NCBI GenBank assembly: GCA_028275165.1
Contig: JAQCNF010000053.1
Coordinates: 1-50,966, forward strand
DNA from: Haloquadratum sp.
GTDB taxonomy: Archaea > Halobacteriota > Halobacteria > Halobacteriales > Haloferacaceae
DNA length: 50,966 nt
Direction: 5' to 3'
The stretch's first letter is position 1; the number at the start of each line of letters is the position of its first letter. Positions 33,770 through 43,242 of this stretch are shown one piece after another. A program made the position numbers and the translations under genes. Under the pieces are notes generated by a model. It did not search any database, was not told the DNA's origin, and saw nothing but the letters and a program-made list of their open reading frames with translations.

Positions 33770-34429
33770 TTATTCGGCTTTGTATGGCCGCCAAAACAGT
33801 ATCGCTACCGTCAGCAGAAAGATTCCAGTAGATATATCATAAGAGAATCCCAGCGCAGTACTGACTGCTGTAGAGCCCCCGCCGAAAGCTCCTGACACCA
33901 ATGATGCAATCACTGGCCACGAGCACGAGACGCACGAAAATAGCCCAATAAGACTGGATACAGCCATCTCAGCGGCATCAATAATCGTCGCGTATACCAA
34001 ATATGTGAGCGCGAGGTACCCGATGATTCTCGCGGGCATGAGAACCACCGTTGCGAATGGAAGCGTAATAATCGGTGCTGGACCCCATCCTGGGAGAATG
34101 TACGCCACCCGCGCCCCAAATGCAGGGCCAATATGCGACCCTCCGAACTGTATGACACCGCCAGCAAGCGCTAAGATAGCCGCGTACAGACCCGCAACAA
34201 TCGCCGCTCGACGACGCGTCTGTGTTGAGGATGGCTGAGGGGTGGTCCGCCAGATCGCGATAATTCCGACAAATACCCAGAGTAGTCCGTATATCGTATA
34301 TCGTGGCTTCACGACCGTGATATCTGCAATCACTATGTACGACACTGCACCAGCAATAATCGCATTCGCAAGCAGTCCGAGTTGAACTGCGACTCGCGAA
34401 TCCGGCGTTGCGGAGTTTGCAATTGACAT
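33770..34429 (-). CDS. DUF7546-like membrane protein downstream of ctaB
   Basis: This 219-residue protein has about seven hydrophobic helices. It includes VAQLGLLANAIIAG-type and VKPRYTIYGLLWVFVGIIAI segments and the C-rich helix LIGLFSCVSCSWPVIASLVS. The Cys-x2-Cys and flanking Ser/Trp recall copper-handling proteins, but this is only a resemblance. I use the ATG at 34429; the TTG two codons earlier overlaps the ctaB stop. It directly follows ctaB, so it is surely in that operon and probably helps oxidase assembly. The family name is from memory. Confidence 0.78.
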   Translation of the reverse strand: MSIANSATPDSRVAVQLGLLANAIIAGAVSYIVIADITVVKPRYTIYGLLWVFVGIIAIWRTTPQPSSTQTRRRAAIVAGLYAAILALAGGVIQFGGSHIGPAFGARVAYILPGWGPAPIITLPFATVVLMPARIIGYLALTYLVYATIIDAAEMAVSSLIGLFSCVSCSWPVIASLVSGAFGGGSTAVSTALGFSYDISTGIFLLTVAILFWRPYKAE

Positions 34430-34431
34430 AT

Positions 34432-35853
34432 TCAAATCACCATCGAGTCAATAAGAATGGCAAACAGTACCGACCCAAGATATGCATTTGAGGCGTGAAA
34501 GGAGCGGAACGCCGCACTATCTGATTGCTGGTAATGGAGTTGCATAACAAAGTATAGAAATATTCCCCCAAAGATGATAGAGGTCACAGCGAAGAGCAAT
34601 CCAAGTGCCTGCATCGTCGCCAATCCGCCAGCGACAGCGAGTGTGAGCGCCAACCACCAAACGACATGTTTGCGAGTCGTTGTTTCGCCCCGGATAACGG
34701 GCATCATCGGAAATCCCCCACGCTCGTAATCATCTTGATACGCAAGCGCCAGGTTATAGAAATGAGCGGGAGTCCAGACAAAAATCAAGACCGCTAATGC
34801 AATTCCACCTATCCCGATCTCTCCAGTGACTGCTGTCCATCCAATGAGTGCAGGGAGTGCACCTGCTGCGCCACCAATGACAGTATTTTGAACTGTATGT
34901 GGCTTCAGGATTAGCGTGTAGACCACCGTATAAAAGATAATCGCGGTCAGCCCAAGCACAGCCACCAGTGGGTTTACCCATGCAAATAGTGCCACTGAGC
35001 CAAGACTGAGCACAGTGCCAAACACAATGGCATTTGATAGTGAAACCACATCAGTCGCCAGTGGCCGGTCACTCGTTCGTTGCATCTGTCGGTCGACATC
35101 GCGTTCGAGAATATGGTTGAACGTCCCGGATGCCCCAATCGAGAGTATCCCTCCAGCAAGCGTAGCCAGTGCGATCTCCGGTGTAAGGGTTGCACTGGTT
35201 GCTGCAGCCAACCCCATGCCAGCTGAGGCGACAAGACTCAACAACCACATCAATCGCGGCTTCATCAATCGGATATATGCAGCGATTACCCCACGAAATC
35301 CTGTTTCAGTCGCACCTACCGGTGATTCAGCCTCAGTCGGGCTGTTATCTGGTGATATCGGCACTTCCTCGTGCGTTGTTTTCTGTCGTGCTCTGGTTCC
35401 GGTGTCGGATTCAAGTGTCCACGCAAGTGCGACTGTTAACGACAGGAAAATACTCAGTCCACCTCCAAGGTGAATACCCGATAGAAGATCTGTTCCACCC
35501 TTTGTCGCGACAAGAGCCCCAATCCCTGCTTGAAATGGATATAAGAGACTCCCCGTGAGAATCGCGAATAACACGCGCCGTGTCAGTCGGTTGCTAAGAG
35601 CATATCCAAGTGTTGCGAGGAGTAACCCTCCAACCACAGCCGCGATGACTCGGTGGACGATTACAATCCAACCAATGAGTGTCTGCGGGAGATCGTATCC
35701 ACTTCCGCAGATTGGCCACGCCGCACATGCCTGTGTCGCATCGGTGACTGCCGCTGTGACGCCTAGCATAACCAAGACGTACACTCCCATCGCTGTCGCA
35801 GCTAATAACGCGTGAAACTGCCGCGAGTGTATCTGAGGACGTGCCCGTTCCAC
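34432..35853 (-). CDS. ctaB: fused heme A synthase half (CtaA-like) and protoheme IX farnesyltransferase (CtaB)
   Basis: This 473-residue fusion has an N-terminal four-helix CtaA-like half with possible heme-ligand His in IVIVHRVIAAVVGG and LSGIHLGGGLSI. A pair of Cys lies in ACAAWPICGSG. A charged linker (about 150-185) leads to a UbiA-type prenyltransferase. Its first Asp-rich motif is NHILERDVDRQMQRTSDRP and its second YQDDYERGGFPMMPV. CtaB makes heme O and CtaA oxidises it to heme A. The other CtaA half must be encoded elsewhere or be unnecessary. It is divergent from coxB, 305 bp away. Confidence 0.94.
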   Translation of the reverse strand: MERARPQIHSRQFHALLAATAMGVYVLVMLGVTAAVTDATQACAAWPICGSGYDLPQTLIGWIVIVHRVIAAVVGGLLLATLGYALSNRLTRRVLFAILTGSLLYPFQAGIGALVATKGGTDLLSGIHLGGGLSIFLSLTVALAWTLESDTGTRARQKTTHEEVPISPDNSPTEAESPVGATETGFRGVIAAYIRLMKPRLMWLLSLVASAGMGLAAATSATLTPEIALATLAGGILSIGASGTFNHILERDVDRQMQRTSDRPLATDVVSLSNAIVFGTVLSLGSVALFAWVNPLVAVLGLTAIIFYTVVYTLILKPHTVQNTVIGGAAGALPALIGWTAVTGEIGIGGIALAVLIFVWTPAHFYNLALAYQDDYERGGFPMMPVIRGETTTRKHVVWWLALTLAVAGGLATMQALGLLFAVTSIIFGGIFLYFVMQLHYQQSDSAAFRSFHASNAYLGSVLFAILIDSMVI

Positions 35854-36126
35854 TTCAAACTCACCTAATGGCGGTTTGCTGTGACCCTACTTATCGTCCC
35901 CGTTTTGTCGGGATATCTGAATGAATCGACCATATCCTGTCTCTGTGCATCTGGCGTCGCAAAATAGTGATTTTCACGTGCGCTAAAACATCTTATGGGT
36001 TCTCAGCTGGTTCTTATCCGCGACCTCACCCCACACCACGGTGGATCATGAGTGAGGGTAACACTGTGTGTCGTCTCTGCTCAGAAAAATAGCGATCACA
36101 ATCTCATGTCAGCAGAAGACAGCAAC
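35854..36126. other. intergenic control region between divergent ctaB and coxB
   Basis: No gene is visible. The region must carry both promoters. The coxB side has a clear TATA-like box (36127-36133). A short direct repeat-like run near 36010-36060 (ACCTCACCCCACACCACGG, then GGATCATGAGTGAGGGTAAC) has no obvious role. Confidence 0.4.
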
Positions 36127-36133
36127 TATTTAA
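36127..36133 (+). promoter_or_regulatory. TATA-like box of coxB
   Basis: TATTTAA is centred about 29 bp before the ATG at 36159, which again predicts a leaderless transcript. Confidence 0.5.
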
Positions 36134-36158
36134 CCCACTGCTTTCTGAGCTTAGAACA

Positions 36159-36884
36159 ATGCGAAATCCTTCTGTTCCACTCGTCATCCTGCTTTCGTTG
36201 GGTGGCATCGGGTTGCTAGCAACTCCGGTGGCTGCGCAGAGTTCTGTGAGTGCAGAACTCATCAATACACTCAATGGAAAGCTCTTGTTAGTCGCCGTTC
36301 CGATTACGCTGTTAATTCAGGCGATATATTTCTATGCAATCGTGAAATTCAGGAATAACGATAGTCCAGTCCCGACACAGGAAAATCGACGACTCGAAAT
36401 CACGTGGACAGTTGCAACAGCGGTTATCTTGGTCTTTGTTGGGGTTGCCTCGTATGGTGTCCTCGCAAACGAGAACGTCACGTATCAACAACCGTCGATT
36501 GAACAGGTAGGCAATTCTGGCGCCGACCCGGTTGAAGTGCATGTTGAGGCATATCAGTGGGGGTGGGAAATGTCATATCCTGAGGCAGGAAATTTCTCAA
36601 CTGGCACAGAAATCGTCATTCCAAATAACCGAGACGTTGTATTTCACATAACCTCTCGCGATGTGATTCATGGATTCCACGTGCCAAAACTTGCATTGAA
36701 GCAGGATGCTCTCCCTGGAGAGGTACAGTCTGTCAAAACGAAACCATTGGAGACTGGAACGTATCAGGGGTACTGCTCAGAGTTCTGTGGCGTCTCACAC
36801 TCACAAATGTACTTCACTGTCGAAGTTGTCTCACAGCAAGAGTATCGCGATTGGGTCGAAAGCCAGCAAGAATCTGATGAGTGA
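36159..36884 (+). CDS. coxB: cytochrome c oxidase subunit II (CuA)
   Basis: Accepts electrons, here probably from halocyanin, at a binuclear CuA centre. The 241 residues have a signal-like N-terminus ending near VAAQSS, two helices (LLLVAVPITLLIQAIYFYAI and TVATAVILVFVGVASYGVLA), and a cupredoxin domain. CuA ligands are His in DVIHGFHVPKL, the Cys-x3-Cys pair, His and Met in YCSEFCGVSHSQMYF. EAYQWGWEMSYP is the conserved aromatic electron-entry patch. No coxA or coxC follows, so the other subunits are encoded elsewhere. It pairs with the divergent ctaB operon. Confidence 0.96.
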   Translation: MRNPSVPLVILLSLGGIGLLATPVAAQSSVSAELINTLNGKLLLVAVPITLLIQAIYFYAIVKFRNNDSPVPTQENRRLEITWTVATAVILVFVGVASYGVLANENVTYQQPSIEQVGNSGADPVEVHVEAYQWGWEMSYPEAGNFSTGTEIVIPNNRDVVFHITSRDVIHGFHVPKLALKQDALPGEVQSVKTKPLETGTYQGYCSEFCGVSHSQMYFTVEVVSQQEYRDWVESQQESDE

Positions 36885-36950
36885 CGTTCGCCGGCGCTCA
36901 CAGCAATACGTTTCAGCCGAAGTATAATTTGATTTTAGCCTGCACGTGTG

Positions 36951-37424
36951 TTAATCTGTTTCGACTGATTGCTGTCCCGTATCTGCGGCGCTCCGTGTTC
37001 TAAGAATGCGTTTGATAATGTCACCTGATGAGAGGAGTTCACCTGTATAGGCCGGTTCACGAGCACTGGCACGCTTTATTTCAACGTCGATTCCTCGGTC
37101 TGCTAATGCCTGCTTGATTGCCGTTTCATCATGATCTTGATCGTGACCTAATACGATGACACTGGGATCAATTTCTTCGATCGGAATAAAAATATCATCC
37201 TGATGGCCTAAGTGTGCCTCTGTGACCATCTCCAAGGCGTCCACGACGGCTCGACGTTGTCGACTTGACAACACTGGCTGTTGTTTATGTGTTATATTCG
37301 CTGTTCGAGCGACGATTACATGCAACTCTTGACCTAATCGGGCTGACTCACGTAAATAATGAATATGCCCTGGGTGTAGCAGGTCAAATGTTCCTTGTGC
37401 GACGACTCGCTTCGGCGGGCTCAT
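36951..37424 (-). CDS. ribL: FAD synthetase (archaeal RibL-type cytidylyltransferase fold)
   Basis: This 157-residue nucleotidyltransferase joins AMP from ATP to FMN to make FAD. The nucleotide site is [20 protein letters not shown] with the family HxGH written [24 protein letters not shown] follows. [20 protein letters not shown] contains the ligand-contact loop. The length matches the short archaeal enzyme. Its start codon overlaps the stop of the upstream JAMM gene (ATGA), so the two are translationally coupled. Confidence 0.9.
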   Translation of the reverse strand: MSPPKRVVAQGTFDLLHPGHIHYLRESARLGQELHVIVARTANITHKQQPVLSSRQRRAVVDALEMVTEAHLGHQDDIFIPIEEIDPSVIVLGHDQDHDETAIKQALADRGIDVEIKRASAREPAYTGELLSSGDIIKRILRTRSAADTGQQSVETD

Positions 37425-37939
37425 TGATGAATGTCTCCGGATGATGGATAGTCGTCTTCGGCGGGAGGCACATCCAAGTCGTCTTCAGAGAAATCGAAGA
37501 ATGACTCTGGATCGGGGAGATCCACTTCAAACACTTCAAGACGCCGTTCGGAGCCATCTGGATCAAACGCTGCCCAGTCCCCACGTTCATATGGATACCC
37601 CATAATAATATGTACACTTCCGCTTCGGAAGCTATTCCGGTCAGTGTCACTCGGCTGCAAGACGCCGTTCGGATGTGAGTGGATGGATCCAACAGTGCGC
37701 ATATCATTTGGAACCATCGACCGATTCAGCGTAGCGCTTGTTGATGAGGAAGTCGTTCCAGGTACCACCATTACCTCAGTAATAAGCAATCCTGAGCGGT
37801 CAAGACCGACTGCCTTGGCCGACTCAGCTCGCAGCAGTCCCATGTATTCATCTGGATGGGTCTCTGCGGCCGCACTCTGGGCAAACTCTATCGCATCGGC
37901 AGCAATTCCGGCAACGGTGGTTGACCCGAACAGTCCCAT
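37421..37939 (-). CDS. JAMM/MPN+ metalloprotease-like protein
   Basis: This 172-residue protein carries a complete JAMM zinc site: Glu in [10 protein letters not shown], His-x-His in [10 protein letters not shown], and Ser-x2-Asp in [10 protein letters not shown]. Haloarchaeal JAMM enzymes remove the ubiquitin-like SAMP modifiers (desampylases). Whether this member does so is inference. The last 40 residues form an acidic tail ([20 protein letters not shown]). It is coupled to ribL by a 4-base overlap. It is divergent from the RecJ-like gene, 147 bp away. Confidence 0.9.
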   Translation of the reverse strand: MGLFGSTTVAGIAADAIEFAQSAAAETHPDEYMGLLRAESAKAVGLDRSGLLITEVMVVPGTTSSSTSATLNRSMVPNDMRTVGSIHSHPNGVLQPSDTDRNSFRSGSVHIIMGYPYERGDWAAFDPDGSERRLEVFEVDLPDPESFFDFSEDDLDVPPAEDDYPSSGDIHQ

Positions 37940-38054
37940 ACATAAAACAGAGGAACCTCAACTTACAAGCATTGCGGTCGTCTGATGGCGTAAACACAGA
38001 GAGCCGCCAGAGAGAACATATACTCCGCGGTTTGGGCTGACATATCAAAGTAAA

Positions 38055-38062
38055 GTCTTATT
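38055..38062 (+). promoter_or_regulatory. TATA-like box of the RecJ-like gene
   Basis: GTCTTATT is centred about 28 bp before the ATG at 38087. It is one of several leaderless-type promoters in the window. Confidence 0.4.
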
Positions 38063-38086
38063 CACAGCGCACTTCTTCTTCTATAT

Positions 38087-40015
38087 ATGAATACAGAAAA
38101 TACCGGTGATACCGGTTCGCATCCGAATTCGGATGCGTCTTCGCGTCCGGTCGTTTATGACCTGGCCCCTGACTGCACGAGTGATGATATTGAAACAGGG
38201 GCAAACTATCACGCTGTCGTCAACGGGGTCGTTGATTATGGAATCTTCGTTGATATCTCTGATACTGTCTCTGGGTTAGTTCATGAATCAAATCTCACTC
38301 GAACGTATGAAGAAGGTGATCGGCTGACAGTTACTCTTTCAGAATTTCGATCAGATGGTGATATTGCATTTGATGTCTTCGATGAGACAGCATACCGAAC
38401 TGTCGTGGTCGAACACGAACCGACGCTTGCGACAATCGAGCAGCTCACACCTGGTGAAGAAGCGACAATCCGTGGTCGAGTGACCCAGATTAAACAAACC
38501 GGCGGACCAACGCTGTTTCATGTTGCCGGAGAAACTGGAATTATCTCTGCTGCGGCATTCAAAAACGCGGGTGTTCGCGCATTTCCAGCAATCACAGTGG
38601 ATGACCTTGTTCAAGTAAGCGGGAATATCGAATCTCATGAAGGGACTCGCCAGTTGGAAGTCGATTCGATGCGAAAACTCGACGGTGAGACCGCAGAAGA
38701 GGTTCGTGAGAGTTTGACTACTTCGATAGCAACTCGGGCAACGCCACCAGATATTGACCCATTGATCGAGTGGCCGGCATTCGAGCCGGTATTCGACGAC
38801 CTGCGAGAGATCGCGACGCTATTACGTCAGATGGTCCTCTCAGGGCGCCCAATTCGCATCCGACACCACGCTGATGGGGACGGAATGTGCGCAGCGGTCC
38901 CAGTCCAGTATGCACTTGAACGATATATCGAGTCAGTACATGATGACACTGATGCCCCTCGACATCTTGTCAAACGATTACCGTCGAAGGCCCCATATTA
39001 TGAAATGGAAGACGCTACACGAGATCTCAATTTTGCATTAGAGGGAAGTGCACGACATGGCCAACAACTCCCGCTGTTGTTGATGCTGGATAATGGTTCA
39101 ACTGAGGAAGATGTTCCAGCATACGAGAATCTCGCTCACTATGACGTCCCGATCGCGGTTGTTGACCACCATCACCCTGACCCAGAAGCTGTTGAGCCAC
39201 TACTCGATGCTCATGTTAACCCATATCTCCATGATGAAGACTACCGTATTACGACTGGAATGATGTGTGTCGAGCTTGCCCGCATGATCGATCCAACGAT
39301 TACCGACGAGGTGCGTCACGTGCCGGCTGTTGCTGGATTCGCCGACCGTTCGAAAGCAAACGCAATGGCGCAATTCATTTCGCTGGCTGAGAGTGAAGGA
39401 TATGACAGCAATAGACTCCAAAACGTCGGTGAGGCTCTCGATTATACCGCACACTGGCTCCGATACAGCGATGGGCAGTCGCTCGTTAACGACGTCTTAA
39501 ATGTTGGTGGGACCGATACCGACAGACATACTCAACTTGTTGACTTCTTGTCGACTCGCGCAGAGCGTGATGTTGAACGACAGCTTGATGCGGCAATGCA
39601 ACACCTGACACATGAGCGACTCAACTCGGGAGCACATCTCTATCGAATTGATCTTGACGAGTGGGCTCACCGATTTACCTATCCTGCCCCCGGAAAGACG
39701 ACTGGAAAGATCCATGACCGGCAGGTGACCGAGCGAGGCGAGCCCGTCATTACAATCGGCTATGGGCCTGATTTTGCGGTCCTTCGCTCAGACGGTGTGC
39801 GTCTGGATATCCCGCGCATGGTCTCAGAGTTAAATCAAGAGGTCGTTGGAGGGGGTGTTTCAGGAGGCGGCCATCTTGTCGTTGGGTCAATCAAGTTCGT
39901 TGAGGGAATGCGCGAGGCAGTTATCGACCGACTTGTTGATAAGATGGCTGAAGCCGAACTGGATGCAGCACTATCCTCGCAGGCAATGGCAGACGTTACC
40001 GCCGAGCTTGACTAG
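38087..40015 (+). CDS. RecJ-like DHH phosphoesterase with two N-terminal OB folds
   Basis: The 642 residues hold an S1-like OB fold (NYHAVVNGVVDYGIFVDISD). A second nucleic-acid OB fold follows (EEATIRGRVTQIKQTGGPTL). Then come DHH catalytic motifs: RIRHHADGDGMCAA, LLLMLDNGSTEED, and PIAVVDHHHPDPEAV. DHHA1-type sequence near the end includes GGGVSGGGHLVVGS. The architecture matches archaeal RecJ/GAN-like proteins, which act in replication-linked nuclease work or repair. Several RecJ paralogs exist in haloarchaea and I cannot say which this is. It converges with the PLD gene with a 4-base overlap at the ends. Confidence 0.92.
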   Translation: MNTENTGDTGSHPNSDASSRPVVYDLAPDCTSDDIETGANYHAVVNGVVDYGIFVDISDTVSGLVHESNLTRTYEEGDRLTVTLSEFRSDGDIAFDVFDETAYRTVVVEHEPTLATIEQLTPGEEATIRGRVTQIKQTGGPTLFHVAGETGIISAAAFKNAGVRAFPAITVDDLVQVSGNIESHEGTRQLEVDSMRKLDGETAEEVRESLTTSIATRATPPDIDPLIEWPAFEPVFDDLREIATLLRQMVLSGRPIRIRHHADGDGMCAAVPVQYALERYIESVHDDTDAPRHLVKRLPSKAPYYEMEDATRDLNFALEGSARHGQQLPLLLMLDNGSTEEDVPAYENLAHYDVPIAVVDHHHPDPEAVEPLLDAHVNPYLHDEDYRITTGMMCVELARMIDPTITDEVRHVPAVAGFADRSKANAMAQFISLAESEGYDSNRLQNVGEALDYTAHWLRYSDGQSLVNDVLNVGGTDTDRHTQLVDFLSTRAERDVERQLDAAMQHLTHERLNSGAHLYRIDLDEWAHRFTYPAPGKTTGKIHDRQVTERGEPVITIGYGPDFAVLRSDGVRLDIPRMVSELNQEVVGGGVSGGGHLVVGSIKFVEGMREAVIDRLVDKMAEAELDAALSSQAMADVTAELD

Positions 40016-41658
40016 CTTGCAAATGTCACACGGCGTCGAAGCGATCCAAGTGCAATGGTGACTGCACCGACTGCTCCAGTCAAAAGAACGCCGCGTTCGC
40101 GAAGCGTCAGTCGTGGTCCATGTGGGTCAGCGTTATGCCAGTCTGCAGCAAACACTCTGCCGTAGTAACGAGCAGCAGCACCGCTCTCAACTGCAAACAC
40201 TACCTCGCGGTTCTTCGTTTCGGCGTGTCTATTCCAGTTGAGACTCCCAACAATGGCAGTCTCATTGTCGATTACAGCTCCCTTTGCGTGGATTTTTCCA
40301 AACTGACCGGCTGGCCGAGCAATCCGAGCCTGTATCGGGACGCCCTGCGCATGTAACTCAGTTACCTGCTCAACGAGGGCTTCGTTATCTCTGGCATCAT
40401 ACCAAGCGTTTGATAGGAGAATCCTGACTGAGACTCCCTGACGAGCGATTGCGACAAGAGTCTGAAAGTACGACTCCGACGGGTCAAGGCGTGGAAGAAT
40501 AACGCGTACACTCCTCTCTGCTGTCTGTAACTCATCCCGAACGGCTTCACCTGCATTTCCAGGCGCGGTGAGTATCGTAATGTGTTTGACCGATACCTGC
40601 TTCGGTGGGGAATCTGTCTGATAGACTCCAATCGCCGGTTCAGCATCGACGAAAGTCATCTGCTGTCGAATAGCCGACCATGGGCGTGTGTCGGACCCAT
40701 CAGCGTCATGTCGAAAAACCGCTGTGAGCTCAGCTGCTGTTGTGGTATCATCAAGCGTGACTCCCCACCCCCTGCTGTCATTTCCACCTGTGCCTGCTGG
40801 CTTCCAATTTTCAGTGAGAACAATGACACGAGAATCTACGACTGCATACTTCGCATGATGAAATGAAAACCGTGAGGCTGAGCCGCCTATCAAACGAACG
40901 CTGACTCCATTCGCAACCAATCGATCAAGAGAGCGCGCCTGCTGAGTTGATATGCCCCCGACAGGCCCACGTTCGAGCAAAATCTCGACATTTACGCCGC
41001 GCTTTGTTGCTGAAATAAGTGCCTCAGCAACTGATGGCGAAGCGAATGTATACCCGGCCAGCAGTACTCGATCAGTTGCGTTTGAGAGCACATTCAGCGG
41101 AAGCTGTGGTGCGTCGGGGAGAACAAAAACCGTCGCCGAGGATGGAGTCGTTCTAACTTCTGGGCGGCGTATCAATCCGTGTGGAGTCCACATTTGCGTG
41201 GTGGCGTCCAGTATCTGTTCCTCTGGAGCGCGACCATATGCGAGCGTATCAATAACCTGTCCTGCGCGAGTGAGAATGAGCTCTTCACCACCGTTTGCCA
41301 ACCAGAGCTTCCCATATTGAGTCGTTGTATTCGTGTACTCTGCAGCGATATCTGGATGTCTCGAAATAGCAACACGGCTTGATGATGGAAGCGTAACCGT
41401 TGTTTCTCCGTCTGTGAGTTGATACTGTGATCCCGGTCCAGTCTCAACGATAACGAACTCACCAGCATCGTTTTCTGTCACAGGGTTTGGCATAACGCTC
41501 GTGATTGAGCTAGTCGCATTGACCGCTTGAGCAGACTCAGATTGTGCAGTAACGGGCATCGATACGCTACTGAGGAGCATCCCACAACAGATGACAATCA
41601 ATAGCGCCTGTACGGTAAATTGCGCCTTCAGCGTGTCTCTGCCTACGCAAGGAACCAC
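40012..41658 (-). CDS. secreted, membrane-tethered phospholipase D/nuclease-like protein
   Basis: A 548-residue extracytoplasmic protein with a signal sequence (VQALLIVICCGMLLSSVSMP, then VTAQS). A lamin-tail-like domain follows (ENDAGEFVIVETGPGSQYQL to about 145). Two PLD repeats come next: HKD motif 1 is H268-x-K270 with D275 (FHHAKYAVVD), and motif 2 is H457-x-K459 with D464 (KIHAKGAVID). A C-terminal helix (GVLLTGAVGAVTIALGSL) ends in RRR, so the domain is held on the outer face. The start is GTG at 41658. Substrate could be phospholipid or DNA. Its 3' end overlaps the RecJ-like gene. Confidence 0.9.
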   Translation of the reverse strand: MVPCVGRDTLKAQFTVQALLIVICCGMLLSSVSMPVTAQSESAQAVNATSSITSVMPNPVTENDAGEFVIVETGPGSQYQLTDGETTVTLPSSSRVAISRHPDIAAEYTNTTTQYGKLWLANGGEELILTRAGQVIDTLAYGRAPEEQILDATTQMWTPHGLIRRPEVRTTPSSATVFVLPDAPQLPLNVLSNATDRVLLAGYTFASPSVAEALISATKRGVNVEILLERGPVGGISTQQARSLDRLVANGVSVRLIGGSASRFSFHHAKYAVVDSRVIVLTENWKPAGTGGNDSRGWGVTLDDTTTAAELTAVFRHDADGSDTRPWSAIRQQMTFVDAEPAIGVYQTDSPPKQVSVKHITILTAPGNAGEAVRDELQTAERSVRVILPRLDPSESYFQTLVAIARQGVSVRILLSNAWYDARDNEALVEQVTELHAQGVPIQARIARPAGQFGKIHAKGAVIDNETAIVGSLNWNRHAETKNREVVFAVESGAAARYYGRVFAADWHNADPHGPRLTLRERGVLLTGAVGAVTIALGSLRRRVTFAS

Positions 41659-41702
41659 AACTCAACTGGCCGCACCTGCGTATATAAACTCTCCTGGTCA
41701 GG

Positions 41703-42941
41703 TCAGGCCAGCTCTGTGGTTTCTTCAAGACATGCGCTTGCTTTCTTGGCCTCGTGCTGTAGAAGATAATTATCGACATCAGTGTACTCTGCGACCGTCC
41801 TGAGAGCCGATTCAGTCCCAATCTGACGGAGTGCCCACCCAGCGGCCGCACGCACAGACAGCACATCATCAGTCTCGATTGTCCGTTGGAGTGGCCGGAT
41901 AGCACGCGTATCACCGATAAGACCAAGCGCTCGAGCAGCGAATGGCCGTACATCGTCATTCTCGATGACTAATTTGTTTGCTAGTGGTTGCGTGGCTTTC
42001 TCAGAACCGATCTCTCCGAGCGCCCGAAATGTTGTTTTCTGAAGCGTCGGATTCGAGTCTTCATCGACATACTCGATTAATGTTTCAACCGCGGGTGTCG
42101 CTTCTTTACCCATTTTCCCAAGCGCCTCGATTGCTTGCGCGTCCCGCCTCTGAGCCATTGACTCCATTTCATCGAGAGCGGCACTATCTCCCAGACGAAT
42201 GAGTGCTTGCATACAGTGATTCTGCATAAACTCCGACTGCAAGCTGTCCTTCGCCAATAGAATCATATCAACGCGACCACGCTGTTCCCACTCTTTCAGC
42301 GCAGACAGCTCGGGTGGGAAATCCTTGTAATGGCCAAGGACATCATAAAACCCCTCAGCCATGAGCTGTTCATTTGTTTCAAGATCATCCCAAGATTCCG
42401 CTGCCTCAACGGCTGATTGTAGTGTCGATGCTGCCTTGAGCAATTCTTCAATAACTGCTGCATCGTCGTCGGGGTTGAGTGATGCTGTCTCGATCGCTGT
42501 TGTCACCTCAGAGATAATCTCAGTCACTGAGTTATCATCTGATGCGTCAAAAGAATCCATCTGGAAGAAAGACGAAACTGCATCTAAGAAGGCTTCGCCA
42601 GCGTCGCTTACTGCACCGTCACCATCGACAGTCCACCGCGTCTCTGCAATTGTCCTCTTTACATCAGCACAGATATCGATGGCGTCTTGCGGATATGGGC
42701 CACGCTGTGTTTCGAGTGTGTCCTCAAGCTCGTTTAACTGATCCTTCAGCTCTGATTCAGCTTCCTCATCATCAGCTTCTATCGATTCGAGTGCTTGTGT
42801 TGTCGAGTTGAGTGACTCCTCAACTGCATCGAGAGCAGCCTCAGAGTCTGCATTAGAAAGGTCATCAGCAATTTCCTGTAGCGTCTCCTCAATCTCCGTT
42901 GGAGTTACTGCTAACGACTCATCATCTTCCCCGTTGCTCAT
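41703..42941 (-). CDS. HEAT-repeat protein with helical N-terminal half
   Basis: This 412-residue, very acidic protein has no recognised enzyme motif. Residues 1-190 are predicted helical (EIEETLQEIADDLSNADSEA, ESELKDQLNELEDTLETQRG). Residues about 235-400 hold four or five HEAT/PBS-type repeats, such as QAIEALGKMGKEATPAVETL, TTFRALGEIGSEKATQPLAN, FAARALGLIGDTRAIRPLQR and AAAGWALRQIGTESALRTVA. Such repeats bind proteins. Partner unknown. It is isolated; the PLD gene lies 44 bp downstream on the same strand. Confidence 0.88.
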   Translation of the reverse strand: MSNGEDDESLAVTPTEIEETLQEIADDLSNADSEAALDAVEESLNSTTQALESIEADDEEAESELKDQLNELEDTLETQRGPYPQDAIDICADVKRTIAETRWTVDGDGAVSDAGEAFLDAVSSFFQMDSFDASDDNSVTEIISEVTTAIETASLNPDDDAAVIEELLKAASTLQSAVEAAESWDDLETNEQLMAEGFYDVLGHYKDFPPELSALKEWEQRGRVDMILLAKDSLQSEFMQNHCMQALIRLGDSAALDEMESMAQRRDAQAIEALGKMGKEATPAVETLIEYVDEDSNPTLQKTTFRALGEIGSEKATQPLANKLVIENDDVRPFAARALGLIGDTRAIRPLQRTIETDDVLSVRAAAGWALRQIGTESALRTVAEYTDVDNYLLQHEAKKASACLEETTELA

Positions 42942-43207
42942 TGGAGCTATATCTCTGGTTGTCTAAAAAGAGCGTTTCCATTCTCGCGTTTCGATAGGTC
43001 ACCGCGCGTGATACGACTCTCTCTGGCTCAAATATCTCACGACGACCCCTAACAGCAATCAGTGTGGCCCCATCGACAGAGAGATGTTGATCTGTTTTCG
43101 TCCTCACGATTGCTGAGTGCGGCTGCGTGTACCACCACTCACACGTTAGTATTAGTTATGACATAATTTAATTTTGTTTTCTAAGAACGTATTTTTTCTA
43201 AACACAA

Positions 43208-43216
43208 CCATTAAGT
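43208..43216 (+). promoter_or_regulatory. TATA-like box of dpsA
   Basis: CCATTAAGT is centred about 31 bp before the ATG at 43243, with an AT-rich upstream stretch (43150-43205). The spacing supports starting DpsA at 43243 rather than at an earlier in-frame codon. Confidence 0.5.
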
Positions 43217-43242
43217 GCACAGCGACCGTCTATACTAATACA

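Noticed and set aside
42922..43107. 61-codon minus-strand frame before the HEAT-repeat gene
   Set aside because: It overlaps the start of the HEAT-repeat gene in another frame, is basic unlike local proteins, and resembles no family.
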